A stretch of DNA of 64,000 nt from CAYRGG01 sp964423745 (GTDB lineage: Bacteria; Pseudomonadota; Gammaproteobacteria; Competibacterales; Competibacteraceae), in assembly GCA_964423745.1 (NCBI GenBank), contig CAYRGG010000005.1, forward strand, positions 1-64,000, written 5' to 3'. The notes beneath the pieces are model-generated. The model did no database searches. It was not told the DNA's origin and saw only the letters and a program-made list of their open reading frames with translations. Position 1 is the stretch's first letter, and the number at the start of each line of letters is the position of its first letter. The translations under genes and the position numbers were made by a program. Shown here one piece after another: positions 15,849 through 25,277 of this stretch.

Positions 15849-17438
15849 ATGTCAGCAATGCAACCTACGCCCTTGAGCCTACGCCAGGCCATGGATAGTC
15901 TCCATACGTGGGCTGGACTTATCTTCGGCGCCCTGTTATTTCTGGTTTTTTTTATGGGCACCCTGTCCGTTTTCGATAATGAAATTGACCGTTGGATGCT
16001 ACCAGAAACCCGTATCGATCCGCCCGCCAATGTCTCCTTTGAAACCTATTTTCGCCCTCATTTACAACGGCTAGCCGCGGACGCACCTTATTGGAGCGCC
16101 TTTTGGCCGCAACCCCGGGAACCTCTTGCAAGGCTCTATTGGGAAAGTGACGATGACTTCCATGGCCGCCGTCTTCGTGTGAGTGATCACACATTGCTGG
16201 CGGAACCCGGCAGTCTAGGGGGCACACAGTTCTTTTTTCCCTTTCACTACCGTTTTCATATAAGTTGGTTGGATATTGGCTATTGGTTGCTGGCGGTGGT
16301 GAGCATTGCCATGCTAGCGGCGTTGATATCGGGGGTGATTATCCACCGCAAGCTATTTGTGGAGTTCTTTACCTTTCGCCCGGACCGTTCTACCCAAAGA
16401 GCCGTTTTGGATATCCATAACCTCACCTCGATTATGCTGCTGCCGTTTCATTTATTGATTACCTTCTCTGGATTGGTGATTTTTCTGTCCATTTACTTTC
16501 AGCCGGCTGTCGATTTTATTTACAGCACCAGTGCCGAAGGGGCAGAGGACGAACTCTATGATACCGTAACCCGACCGCCAACGGGGCAAGCTATGCCCCT
16601 TGCCAACATCGACGCTATGATTGCAGAGGCGCAGCAGCGTTGGCGTAATAAGGAGCTTACACCGACGGTGCGCAATGTTGTTATCGACCATCCAGGCGAC
16701 GCGGCGGCAGTTGTCGAGGTGCGACGGTTACCCGTGGATCAAATTAGCTATGGTTACAGTGCCGTGTTTTTTGACGGCGCAACGGGCAAAATGATTTATG
16801 AACAGCAAGCCACGCCTGGCCACTCGCTAGATGCATTTTTCGCCGGTTTGCACATGCTTCCGTTCGCCCATTGGGGTATTCGTTGGTTGTATTTTTTTAT
16901 GGGTATTGCCTCCTGTGTGATGATAGGGACAGGCTTTTTAATATGGGTAGAAAAACGCCGCCGTCGTCAGTTACAACAGGGTCTCACCACCTATCGCTGG
17001 GTCAATGGTCTAGCCGCTGCCAGTGTGACCGGATTGCTAGTGGCCACCCTCGCCATGTTGGTGTTAAACCGTATTCTGCCGGATATTCTTCCCCATCGGG
17101 CTAGCTGGGAAGTCAGTGGTTTCTTTGCTATTTGGATAGCTACCTTGGCGCACGCCGGGTGGCGGGCAAGGGATGAGGACCTCTCGCGAACTTGGCGTGA
17201 GCACCTTTGGTTCACGGCTGTGCTTGCTTTATGCGCGGTGGGACTCAATGGGGTGACTACGGGTGATTTTCTGCCGATCACCTTATTTAAGGGGCAATGG
17301 GCGGTAGCCGGGGTGGACAGTATGCTGTTATTGACTGCAGCAATGGCAACGGTTATTTATCAGGAGTTAGGACAAGGTTACACTGTTATGGTGACCCCTG
17401 CGGCTCCATCCATTGTGACCAACACGGCTAATGCGTAA
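15849..17438 (+). CDS. PepSY-associated transmembrane protein (PiuB-like)
   Basis: A 529-aa inner-membrane protein: the first TM helix is in LIFGALLFLVFFMGTLSVFDNEIDRWMLPE, followed by a periplasmic region. A second TM (IGYWLLAVVSIAMLAALISG) is followed by HRKLFVEFFTFRPDRSTQRAVLDIHNLTSIMLLPFHLLI, which has several His residues near membrane faces. A C-terminal set of TM helices starts near FMGIASCVMIGTGFLIWVEKRRRR. This is the PepSY_TM (PiuB/FegB-like) family implicated in ferric-siderophore reduction. The central gene of a three-gene operon, it overlaps the DUF3325 gene by one base (TAATG). Confidence 0.88.
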   Translation: MSAMQPTPLSLRQAMDSLHTWAGLIFGALLFLVFFMGTLSVFDNEIDRWMLPETRIDPPANVSFETYFRPHLQRLAADAPYWSAFWPQPREPLARLYWESDDDFHGRRLRVSDHTLLAEPGSLGGTQFFFPFHYRFHISWLDIGYWLLAVVSIAMLAALISGVIIHRKLFVEFFTFRPDRSTQRAVLDIHNLTSIMLLPFHLLITFSGLVIFLSIYFQPAVDFIYSTSAEGAEDELYDTVTRPPTGQAMPLANIDAMIAEAQQRWRNKELTPTVRNVVIDHPGDAAAVVEVRRLPVDQISYGYSAVFFDGATGKMIYEQQATPGHSLDAFFAGLHMLPFAHWGIRWLYFFMGIASCVMIGTGFLIWVEKRRRRQLQQGLTTYRWVNGLAAASVTGLLVATLAMLVLNRILPDILPHRASWEVSGFFAIWIATLAHAGWRARDEDLSRTWREHLWFTAVLALCAVGLNGVTTGDFLPITLFKGQWAVAGVDSMLLLTAAMATVIYQELGQGYTVMVTPAAPSIVTNTANA

Positions 17439-17776
17439 TGGCTCCAGGGCCGCCGTTGTTGAGTTTATTATTGGGGGCTTGGTCAGGGTTGGGGCTGATT
17501 TGTTTGCAATCGCCTTTGGAACGCCGTCGCTTTGGTTTCCCGCCCCAGCAACTAGCGCCACGGGTTATTACGCTCTTGGCTGCCTGTGCCCAGCTTACCC
17601 TATCGTTAAGTGCTGCGGTTCAACACCATGGCATCGGTTTTGGCATGATTCTTTGGGTCAGTCTGGTGGGTTTGCTGGGGCTAATGCTGGCGTTGATGCT
17701 ACCTTACGCGGCGCACGGGGTAATCAATTCGGCCATTGCCATTGCTGCAATCATGCTGACCCTTGCGGTTTTTTGA
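17438..17776 (+). CDS. DUF3325 small membrane protein
   Basis: A 112-aa protein with three hydrophobic segments (SLLLGAWSGLGLICLQ, LLAACAQLTLSLSAA, FGMILWVSLVGLLGLMLALM) of the DUF3325 family, which almost always follows a PepSY membrane protein in iron-regulated operons. The start ATG shares its A with the upstream TAA, so it is translationally coupled. An alternative frame over the same DNA (17431-17781) is not supported. Confidence 0.78.
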   Translation: MAPGPPLLSLLLGAWSGLGLICLQSPLERRRFGFPPQQLAPRVITLLAACAQLTLSLSAAVQHHGIGFGMILWVSLVGLLGLMLALMLPYAAHGVINSAIAIAAIMLTLAVF

Positions 17777-17832
17777 ATTAAACCCATATGCACATCATGG
17801 ACTACCCAACTTAGCACTGATAGCAGTTAAGT

Positions 17833-18285
17833 TTATGGAAAAAACTCTACGTTGAGGATTTGGTTTCTAGTCCAAGGACACTCGGCGGGAAAGTCGGTTA
17901 AGCCGGTTTCTTTTTCCACCAAGATTCGAGCATCAAGCCAAGCATCCTGCCACCAATCCTCGTCGTTGAGGCTATTTTTGAGGCTTGGCGTTTTTTTGAG
18001 GCGGCGTTGAATGCTATCTCGCTGGTCTTTAATGGTGCGTTGCCAGCTGCTACCGCGGCGCTCCGGTTGGTGTTGCCATTTCAGCAAATAGGTAATGAGC
18101 ACCGCCATTCTACTTTCGAGTTCTCGTTGCTCACTTTTGCCCACGTCCTCGATCTCCTCCGCGATATGCTCTATGTCCAACGCATCAAAGCGTCCAGAAC
18201 GCAGAAGCTTGGCTTGTTCCTGTGCCCAGGCAATAATGTCTTGATCATAGTGCGTATTGCTCATGTAGTCGGTCATGATTTCCAA
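17833..18285 (-). CDS. DUF29 family protein
   Basis: A 150-aa protein with the DUF29 signature: Y..D...WA.EQA.LLRSGRFDALDIEHIAEEIEDVGKSE, then LLKWQHQPERRGSSWQRTI, and a C-terminus with FPAECPWTRNQIL. DUF29 is a helical family common in cyanobacteria and gammaproteobacteria with no established function. A start at 18264 (MSNTHYDQD) is equally good. It converges on the DUF3325 gene. A paralogue is at 61036-61518. Confidence 0.88.
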   Translation of the reverse strand: MEIMTDYMSNTHYDQDIIAWAQEQAKLLRSGRFDALDIEHIAEEIEDVGKSEQRELESRMAVLITYLLKWQHQPERRGSSWQRTIKDQRDSIQRRLKKTPSLKNSLNDEDWWQDAWLDARILVEKETGLTDFPAECPWTRNQILNVEFFP

Positions 18286-18457
18286 CTTTTTACTGTCAAA
18301 TAACTGAATTTAGTTTCAGGCTTACTAATCATTCTATGGCCAACGAGCACTAATCCAAAGCTAATGGTTAGCGGTGTTCCGAGGCAAGCGAAAGGTCGCC
18401 GCTATGCGGTGAGTGCATAGCATTATGACTCTATGATGAAGAGATAAGAGGTGCCAT

Positions 18458-18877
18458 TTAAGCATACCAAGGGTTGATCGTACCAATGCCGCAATCCATG
18501 AAATCTTTGGTATTGCGTGTGGCTAGGTTGGCCCCTCTGGACCTAGCAACGCCTGCAATCATGGCATCAAACTGACTGATAGGATGGCCGGCACTTTTAC
18601 GTGAGGCGGCAATTTCTGCATAGGCGTCGGCAGACTCGTTATCAAAGCTCAATACCTGGCCGGCAAAATCAACATCAAAAATAGCTTGCACCGCTTCTTG
18701 CAAATTTTGACGGCGTTGTCCATTAGGTAACAGATGAATACCATAGAACAATTCGCCGCGGGTCACCGTGGTGGTAAAAAGTGAGGTGCGAGCCTGGCCC
18801 CTCATCCAATCTAGCACCCGCGGCTTTGGCACCGGCCGTAAGACTTCCGAAAGCACGTTCGTATCGAGAATAATCAC
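18458..18877 (-). CDS. PIN-domain toxin, FitB/VapC type
   Basis: A 139-aa PIN-domain ribonuclease with the acidic residues in place: Asp in ILDTNVLSE (residue 5), Glu in TRGELFYG (about 42), Asp in SQFDAMIAG (about 104), and a final acidic position in TKDFMDCG. It overlaps its antitoxin gene by four bases (ATGA). It looks intact and likely cleaves RNA when released from the antitoxin. FitB-like assignment rests on the ...VPKPRVLDWM and TTVTRGEL patterns. Confidence 0.88.
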   Translation of the reverse strand: MIILDTNVLSEVLRPVPKPRVLDWMRGQARTSLFTTTVTRGELFYGIHLLPNGQRRQNLQEAVQAIFDVDFAGQVLSFDNESADAYAEIAASRKSAGHPISQFDAMIAGVARSRGANLATRNTKDFMDCGIGTINPWYA

Positions 18878-19122
18878 CAGCCCAACTCGGCCGGATCACG
18901 TATCGGTTCGCGCACTGGTAAATCCAGTTCAACGCCCCCTAACGGTTCCACATGGGCTCGGATTGAATCCACCAGTGAGGTAGTACGTGCGGGTTTTGCC
19001 GATAAAGCTGCACGAAGAATGTTTCTAGCTTCATCCTCCATGGAACAGCCGTGAAGCGCAGCCTGGACGCGTAAACGGGCTTTGAGTTGATCGTCGATGT
19101 TGCGAATTGTCATAGTCGCCAT
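18874..19122 (-). CDS. FitA-like ribbon-helix-helix antitoxin
   Basis: An 82-aa antitoxin. The N-terminus TMTIRNIDDQLKARLRVQA followed by HGCSMEDEARNIL is the FitA-type ribbon-helix-helix DNA-binding domain. The C-terminal tail LDLPVREPIRDP inserts into the toxin groove in FitAB complexes. It is coupled to the FitB-like toxin by ATGA overlap. Autoregulation from the region 19123-19200 is expected. Confidence 0.85.
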   Translation of the reverse strand: MATMTIRNIDDQLKARLRVQAALHGCSMEDEARNILRAALSAKPARTTSLVDSIRAHVEPLGGVELDLPVREPIRDPAELGW

Positions 19123-19315
19123 AAGTAGCCCTCGTTAGCCAATGCTTTTATATTAATCAATGAGTATATTTACATCAATGATTAATATTCATCTTCCAAA
19201 TTAGGGTTCCATAAAAACTTGTTATGTCATATTAGTTATTAGCTTGGACGTAATACGGTAGGGCCATATTTACCAGGATTGGTATAAAAGGTTTCTGATG
19301 TGTTTAGTTATACGA

Positions 19316-19843
19316 TCATTTTGTGGTTGTCTGTTCAAAGGTTTTTTGAAACCATTCCCGCAACAGCCTTTTCTCAAACCGCAGTTGGTCACTGGCAGGT
19401 TGGGTGTAGAACCTGCGCAAAAAGTCCAAATCGGTCAACTTCGTACTGCCTCGCTTGACCAGCGCACCCGACTCGTCCCGTAGCTCATAGCTAAACTGAA
19501 GCCGGGGTGGGTACACATCACGGATGATGCGGACATTGTCTAGACGGGGCCGCCAAGGTTCATAAGCCCCCGCTAGATCGATATTGGTAAAAGTCAGTTC
19601 AAGGTGCGCATTGGCTGGCAAATAACGCGCCGCTAAACGTTGTACGTATTCCCTGATTTCAGTCTCCAGAGCGGCGCGGGCGCGGGGAGTACGGCGGCCG
19701 TCAACGCTAAAGTCGGTATAGCCTCCTTGGGGTTCGACAAACTCGACCTTTATTTCAGCGCCGAGGGTGGGTGCGATGTAGATACACAACAACAATAATA
19801 CGGTCCAGGCTGTCGCAGTATTGCCCATCGAGTTAAAATTCAT
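19316..19843 (-). CDS. DUF3016 secreted protein
   Basis: A 175-aa protein with a signal peptide (TAWTVLLLLCIYIAPTLGAE) and the DUF3016 domain: VEFVEPQGGYTDFSVDG, AARYLPANAHLELTFTNIDL, AGAYEPWRP, and the closing LRFEKRLLREWFQKTF. It overlaps the receptor gene upstream by 11 bases, so the two are co-expressed. Function unknown; co-transcription with a siderophore receptor suggests a periplasmic accessory role in iron uptake. Confidence 0.85.
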   Translation of the reverse strand: MNFNSMGNTATAWTVLLLLCIYIAPTLGAEIKVEFVEPQGGYTDFSVDGRRTPRARAALETEIREYVQRLAARYLPANAHLELTFTNIDLAGAYEPWRPRLDNVRIIRDVYPPRLQFSYELRDESGALVKRGSTKLTDLDFLRRFYTQPASDQLRFEKRLLREWFQKTFEQTTTK

Positions 19844-22136
19844 AACGAAGACTACCCTGAATCAAGCGGCGGTCGCCTACATCGATTTGATCCGCGCGGG
19901 CGCCGCTGTCTTGCATGGATACATAGTAGGTTTCGTCGAATACGTTCTCGACGAACAGCGACAGGGTTGCTTGTGACGTGAGCCGATAAGATGCGCCCAA
20001 ATCAACCACCGTGTAATCGGGTAAGGTAATGGTGTTGCCGCTGTTGCCCTCACGGTCACCCACATGGATCACGCCCACTAAGGTATCGAGCTTAGGTAGC
20101 CCAAATCTGGCCCAGGTATAGTTAGCGAACAAACTGGCCTGAAAACGCGGTGTATTAGGAAAGCGATTACCTTCAAAACCATCAGGATTGTCGAGGATTT
20201 CTGTATCCATGAAGGCAATGCCCCCCAGCAGCCGCAGATTATCACCGATGTTGCCGGTAATCTCCGATTCAAATCCGCGTATCCGAGCAGAACCAATTAG
20301 CACTAGAAAATCTTCCTCATCGGTGTTGGTGGGGTCATCGGCAGAAATATCGTCTTGGCGGATTTGATAGACTGTGTTGCTCCACAGCAGGCGGCCACCG
20401 GCCAGGGAACTCTTTAGGCCGATTTCAAAAGAGCGGGCGTGGGTGGGGTCCAGAGGTCCACTGCGGGAGACGCCTTCCTGGGGCTGGTAAGCGTCGCTGT
20501 AGCCGGCAAAAACGGTGTGATTTGGGCGCAAATCATAGGACGTGGCGACTCGAAAAGACACTTCCTCGGATTCGAGCCCACCACCAAAACTTACTGCATC
20601 AAACTCATCATAACGAACGCCGACGATGGTTCGCCAGGCCGATGTCCACTCCGCTTGCCATTGTCCAAAGTAGGAGTCGATGTTTTCTTCGAGATCCTCG
20701 GTAAAGGTACCGTCGTCGCCCACAAAATTCGGTTCTTGGTCGTTATCTAAATCAAAAATATCGATGTCGTTTTCGTTGATCAGATCACGAGAGACGAAGC
20801 GTTCTTCATTGCGCAAGATATTGACGCCGCCAAGCAACGTATGAGCGATATCGCCGGTGTTAAATTCTCCTTTAAGGGAAGCCAGTCCATTATGCTGGGT
20901 TTCCTCATTGAACCAGTCGGCCCACCTGATCGCTATAACCCGGTTGCCATTCCAGGACAACCCATCCTCGTTGTAGAGATCCTCATCGCCGCCAAACCCT
21001 GGCTCGCTGTTGGCATTACGGAACTCGTCAACTTTGTATTCGTAATCAATATATTGGTAACGAAGTCTGGCGGACAGTAGGTCATTAAAACGATGGTTTA
21101 GTTCAATATCAAAACGATTGATGGTGTGCTCGTTTTTACCGTTTTCTTGGTGAAAGCTCCAATCCCGGGGTGCGAAATCATTATCGAAAGCGTTTTCCAG
21201 ATAAATGATGCCGCGGTCTTGCGCATCATCACGGTAGTAATGTTCGTATTCTAGGAGCAGGTTGCTGCCGGGTGCAAAGTCCCAGTTGAGGGACGGCGCG
21301 ATGATGTATCGGGGCGTCTCGTCAGGCCGACCTTTACGCCACTCGGCGCCTTCTTCATAAGCGCCGATAAGACGATACTGCAGATCCCCGTCCAGGGCTA
21401 GGGGACCGGTCACATCGCCGCTAATCTTGCGATAGCCGTAATCGCCTAGACTTGCTTCCACGGCAGCGGTAAAAAAACGCTGGGGTTTTTTTGTGACCAC
21501 GTTGATCGTACCGCCCGGTTCCGCCACCCCCGCTTCAACACCGGCTGGGCCTTTGATCACTTCGATGCGTTCCACGTTGTCCGGCATGAACCGGGAGCCG
21601 CCAAAGCGCAGCCCGTTGAGATAAATGGTCGTCCCGTCAAAACCACGGATCAGCGGAGCATCGTCGGTCCAACCCCCGTCGTCATTGCGGGTAACGCCGG
21701 GTATAAAATTGACCACGTCGTCGAGCCGGGTAGCCCGGCTGTCCCGTAAAAAATCGTTGGAAATTACATTTACCGTGGCAGGTGTCTGCTGTAGTGGAAG
21801 ATCGAAGCCTAAAGCGCTGGTGCCTTCGGCACGATAACCATCGATAGGTTCTTGACTAGCACTCGGCGCAGGACGTGTACCTTCTACCGTGACCGGTGGT
21901 AGGTCGACGGTATCCAAGTCGGGATCTGCATCGGCTTGGGTGGTATTGTTTGGGCTCGCCTGGGTGATCCATGTATTAGTCGCATTGTTATTCTGGGCCA
22001 CGAAAGCGGATTGTTCTCGAACATGATTAACCCTGTTTTCTGCTACTACTGGAGTAGTAACCGTTAATGTCACAACAGCAGGGATGGTTATTGTCAATAC
22101 GGCACGGCGTCGGTTATTTTTCATCAAGAAACTCAT
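19833..22136 (-). CDS. TonB-dependent siderophore receptor, non-signalling type
   Basis: A 767-aa receptor with a signal peptide (LTITIPAVVTLTVTTPVVAE) but no STN domain, so it should transport without FecI/FecR signalling. A TonB-box-like stretch (DLPPVTVEG) at about 75-85 precedes the plug (QQTPATVNVISNDFLRD, IRGFDGTTIYLNGLRFGG, VIKGPAGVEAGVAEPGG). The barrel ends in QGSLRYEF. It closely resembles the STN-type receptor at 41350-43836 in barrel motifs (YLENAFDNDFAPRDWSFHQ against YLEGAGFDDNFAPRDWSFHQ). It is followed by the overlapping DUF3016 gene. A Fur-like site lies about 400 bp upstream. Confidence 0.92.
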   Translation of the reverse strand: MSFLMKNNRRRAVLTITIPAVVTLTVTTPVVAENRVNHVREQSAFVAQNNNATNTWITQASPNNTTQADADPDLDTVDLPPVTVEGTRPAPSASQEPIDGYRAEGTSALGFDLPLQQTPATVNVISNDFLRDSRATRLDDVVNFIPGVTRNDDGGWTDDAPLIRGFDGTTIYLNGLRFGGSRFMPDNVERIEVIKGPAGVEAGVAEPGGTINVVTKKPQRFFTAAVEASLGDYGYRKISGDVTGPLALDGDLQYRLIGAYEEGAEWRKGRPDETPRYIIAPSLNWDFAPGSNLLLEYEHYYRDDAQDRGIIYLENAFDNDFAPRDWSFHQENGKNEHTINRFDIELNHRFNDLLSARLRYQYIDYEYKVDEFRNANSEPGFGGDEDLYNEDGLSWNGNRVIAIRWADWFNEETQHNGLASLKGEFNTGDIAHTLLGGVNILRNEERFVSRDLINENDIDIFDLDNDQEPNFVGDDGTFTEDLEENIDSYFGQWQAEWTSAWRTIVGVRYDEFDAVSFGGGLESEEVSFRVATSYDLRPNHTVFAGYSDAYQPQEGVSRSGPLDPTHARSFEIGLKSSLAGGRLLWSNTVYQIRQDDISADDPTNTDEEDFLVLIGSARIRGFESEITGNIGDNLRLLGGIAFMDTEILDNPDGFEGNRFPNTPRFQASLFANYTWARFGLPKLDTLVGVIHVGDREGNSGNTITLPDYTVVDLGASYRLTSQATLSLFVENVFDETYYVSMQDSGARADQIDVGDRRLIQGSLRYEF

Positions 22137-22798
22137 ATAGGATTTATTTTTTATGTCAAAAACGAACTTTTTATTGGCTGCCGAAACGGAAGACCCCGAT
22201 CAACAGTCGCCCCGCTCATACCTGTGCTGAGCAGCACTAGATATGTTCAGAAGGATTGTTTGCTGACCATGGTGCGCATTTACTCCATGCGCACGGTATA
22301 TATTTTTTAGTGGTTGCCTAGTGGTCGTTTAAAGGGACAATGTGCTATATCGGCGTTGTGCAGATGTCGATTGGAGCGGGTGTGTAGAGAGGAGTAGTGC
22401 TGGGATAAGGGGCTAAGTGGCATGATTTTTATGCTTACCTTATAAATAAAACTTGCCATTAATAAATAACTTGCGGACAACTCAAACAAATCAATACTCA
22501 AACAAGCACTTTATTTCTGTGCTTGAATAAATGTCATCTCAAATAATAATGCAAACAATTTGCGTTTATCAAGTGGTTAATCAGTGATTGTGGGATTATC
22601 TTTGGCGAATGTGCATTCAACTAACTATTTTGGTTACTTATAACTTACATTCCCTGACCTTGAACTGACTTTTGATAATTAGATAATAAGAAAAATGATC
22701 ATGCGCTTGTTCAGAGACACCGTTTATCGGATGTAAGGACAAATTCCAAAAACCTCTCTTCAAGGTTTCGTAGTGTAGTAGGACATTTCGTATTTTTT
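22137..22798. other. Long intergenic region between divergent receptor and phosphatase genes
   Basis: The region is AT-rich and holds no recognisable gene. It contains the Fur-like palindrome at 22541-22570 and leads into the Pho box at 22799. Divergent promoters for the receptor gene (22136) and the phosphatase gene (22935) must lie here. Confidence 0.5.
22541..22570. promoter_or_regulatory. Fur-box-like site
   Basis: AAATAATAATGCAAACAATT followed by TGCGTTTATC. It includes the recurrent GCAAACAA motif and an inverted GCAAA/TTTGC pair. It is 400 bp from the receptor start, so either the promoter is distal or the site serves another transcript. Confidence 0.4.
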
Positions 22799-22816
22799 CT
22801 GTCATTCAACTGTAAC
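22799..22816 (+). promoter_or_regulatory. Pho box (PhoB-binding site)
   Basis: CTGTCAT, four bases, CTGTAAC: the two heptamers match the PhoB half-site CTGTCAT in direct repeat with 11-base periodicity. A TAATTA hexamer about ten bases downstream (22826) could be the -10 element, the usual geometry of PhoB-activated promoters lacking a -35. The alkaline phosphatase gene starts at 22935. Confidence 0.75.
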
Positions 22817-22934
22817 AGTCCTGTTAATTATCGGTGCTAGCCTTTGACAACAATCACCATTGCGAATGCTTTGCAATAGTGTTCGAAATGGGGATTGTTT
22901 CGCCATCAGTTTTTCTTCTTATGAGGAGATTTCT

Positions 22935-24776
22935 ATGCATCGCGGTACTTGCCTTATGGCAATGTTCGTTTTCTCGTCGGGACTTGCATCAACCCCCATC
23001 TTTGCCGCTGAAGAAAAAAATCATCACAGTGATCTTGAAGTCGGCAATGTGGTGTTTTTCCACCCGGATGGTTCTGCCATGCAGCAATGGAACGCTGCCC
23101 GTATGTATTGGGATGGTCCAGATGCGTTTTTAAACTGGGATCATTTGCCTTGGATGGCTGTCTATCGTGGTCATATGGCCGACCGTCTTACTGGCACCTC
23201 TAATGGCGGCGCTACCACTCATGCCTTTGGTTACAAGGTGACGGGTCCAAACTCGTATGGTACTGACAACGGTCGGAATATTTTGGCTTTGTCCGGTTAT
23301 CCAGGTTCCATTTCTCGCGAAGCGGCTAACGCGGGTCATCCTACCGGACTGGTGAACGACGGTGACATCGCCGGTGAACCCGGCACCGGTGCTTTCTTTG
23401 CCGAAACCGACACCCGCGGCGAACCCGAGTTTCAGTCCCTGCAAGTGCTCGGCGGTCGGCCTGGCTTCAACGGTTTTGATGGTGATCCTGAAATGGATCC
23501 GGATATTACCGACGGTGAACCCGATCCGGTGGTGATTTTAGGCGGTGGGGAGCGTTTCTTTCTGCCCCAGGGCACCCCTTATTGCGGGGATCAGACGCCA
23601 TCCTTGGATCATCCTCGTTTAAACTGTTTTGTTCATTTTGATGCCATTGGCGCCGCCGAAGCGGTGCGGGATGGCATGAGCCCTGGGGACGCCATTACAG
23701 AGAATGGCCCGACCCGGGAAGACGGCCGTAACCTGCTTAAAGAGGCTGTCGATGATGGTTATATCGTTATCCGCACACGACGCCAGTATAACCAATTGAT
23801 GGATAAGCTTAGCAAGGATCTTGACTATACACCGAAGGTTTTAGGCGTGTTCGCTGCGGACGACGCCTTTAATGATCAGCCCGAGGAGCGGGTTCGCGCC
23901 GCAGGTCTTATACGCAACGAGATGACCCCCATTCCTCCCGAAGTCAATTCTTTTTCACCCGATATAGCTCTGGAGAAAATTGGAGATTTGGTGATCTGGG
24001 GCACACCTGCGGGTTCCTGGGGTCCTGAAAACGACCCCGACGCCTTCAAAACCCCTAACTCTGTTAATCCCCCCACCGTCGCCGAGCTATCCCGCATGGC
24101 GCTGCTTATCCTGGATCGCCATAGCAAAGAGGTCAACAAACCTTTTCACCTGGTGATTGAAGTGGAGTCCACCGATAATCTACCTAATAACACCAATGCC
24201 ATCGGTACCCTACGGGCCCTCAAACGCGCCGATGATGTCATTGCTGAATACCTCCGTTATGAAGGCGGTGAAGACATTTATGCTGGCACCAAAGCAACTA
24301 GTTACCCGTCTATGATCTTGACGGCCGCGGACAGCGATGGTGGTGCGCTACAGGTATTGTCGCTGAACCGTGTCGAAGATGAGGATGCCCCTGTCGAGTT
24401 CGTGGCAGCCAACCAAACCGAGTTGCCCGATGAGGAAATATTGCCTAATCCGTTGGATGGTCTCGGTGGTCGTGAAGTATTCCCGCCTTTTCAGGCGGAA
24501 CCCGATGCGTTGTCCCGGGCGCGTCCCTTGGTGGACGGGGAAGGTAGCACTGAGGAATCCATCACCGTTGAGCAACTCCGCTTTGCGGTGAGTTGGCCCT
24601 CCAGCGCTGACGTGGCCGGTGGTATTCTTTCCCGCGCTCAGGGCGCCAATGCCTCGTTGTTACAGTCACTTTTCTCGGACCGTTTTGACAACACCGATGC
24701 CTATCGTATGCAATACGCTACCTTATTTGGCAAGCTACTGCCCAATTCCATAGGAGAATTAGCACCGGATCGTTAA
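22935..24776 (+). CDS. Alkaline phosphatase, divergent PhoA-superfamily
   Basis: A 613-aa secreted phosphatase. The ATG at 22935 follows GAGGAGA and opens a signal peptide (TCLMAMFVFSSGLASTPIFA). The first metal-ligand motif is FFHPDGSAMQQWN; the nucleophile region reads GTSNGGATTHAFGYK where E. coli PhoA has DSA; later metal-ligand regions read VIEVESTDNLPNNTNA and LTAADSDGG where classical enzymes have ID..H and TADH.HG. It therefore belongs to a divergent clade with altered active-site residues. The Pho box upstream supports phosphate-starvation control, and a strong terminator follows. Confidence 0.85.
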   Translation: MHRGTCLMAMFVFSSGLASTPIFAAEEKNHHSDLEVGNVVFFHPDGSAMQQWNAARMYWDGPDAFLNWDHLPWMAVYRGHMADRLTGTSNGGATTHAFGYKVTGPNSYGTDNGRNILALSGYPGSISREAANAGHPTGLVNDGDIAGEPGTGAFFAETDTRGEPEFQSLQVLGGRPGFNGFDGDPEMDPDITDGEPDPVVILGGGERFFLPQGTPYCGDQTPSLDHPRLNCFVHFDAIGAAEAVRDGMSPGDAITENGPTREDGRNLLKEAVDDGYIVIRTRRQYNQLMDKLSKDLDYTPKVLGVFAADDAFNDQPEERVRAAGLIRNEMTPIPPEVNSFSPDIALEKIGDLVIWGTPAGSWGPENDPDAFKTPNSVNPPTVAELSRMALLILDRHSKEVNKPFHLVIEVESTDNLPNNTNAIGTLRALKRADDVIAEYLRYEGGEDIYAGTKATSYPSMILTAADSDGGALQVLSLNRVEDEDAPVEFVAANQTELPDEEILPNPLDGLGGREVFPPFQAEPDALSRARPLVDGEGSTEESITVEQLRFAVSWPSSADVAGGILSRAQGANASLLQSLFSDRFDNTDAYRMQYATLFGKLLPNSIGELAPDR

Positions 24777-24792
24777 TAAAAGGATTGCTGTG

Positions 24793-24836
24793 ACAACAAG
24801 ACCCGCATGGCTTTTTTTCCGTGTGGGTCTTGTTGT
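24793..24836 (+). terminator. Intrinsic terminator after alkaline phosphatase
   Basis: A 15-bp stem (ACAACAAGACCCGCA / TGTGGGTCTTGTTGT, one G-U pair) with a 14-base T-rich loop, 16 bases after the phosphatase stop. No other gene uses the region, so the phosphatase gene is monocistronic. Confidence 0.8.
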
Positions 24837-25049
24837 TTAGAGCTTTTGCCATCAAAGAACTTTTTCTGTTTCCCCATACTTGCCTAATCGATTGTCTACT
24901 CCAGCAAACTCAGTTGACTAATGATCTAATATACTGTGTTGAATAGATTAAAATGACTTGGCAACAACCCGCCGCTAAGTTCTTGTATTGTATCGTCAGT
25001 ATCAGTGATATATGATGACGTTCTCAAATGTCATTATTGAACTGTTACT

Positions 25050-25277
25050 ATGACTATGAGAGTCATTGTTGACCTACCGGAAGAACAGATCGAAGCTCTA
25101 AAGCATTTAAGCGAACAATCCAAGCTATCGCGAGCCGAGTTGATGCGGCGGGCGGTGGCCGACTATCTCCGTCGTCACCAGATGGATGGGGTTGAGGACG
25201 CCTTTGGTATCTGGAAAAACCACCAGCGCGACAGCCTCGACTACCAGTACAAGCTACGCAGGGAGTGGGAGGAATGA
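25050..25277 (+). CDS. CopG/RHH antitoxin (partner toxin truncated)
   Basis: A 75-aa ribbon-helix-helix protein: MRVIVDLPEEQIEALKHLSE, then KLSRAELMRRAVADYLRRH, the CopG DNA-binding fold, and an acidic C-terminus (FGIWKNHQRDSLDYQYK). A start at 25056 (MRVIV) is possible. The stop overlaps the ATG of a PIN toxin that survives only as a stub (25274-25330). The antitoxin is intact. Confidence 0.82.
   Translation: MTMRVIVDLPEEQIEALKHLSEQSKLSRAELMRRAVADYLRRHQMDGVEDAFGIWKNHQRDSLDYQYKLRREWEE

Noticed and set aside
17431..17781. 116-codon frame over the DUF3325 gene
   Set aside because: Same strand, other frame; lacks the transmembrane pattern and coupling shown by the 17438 frame.
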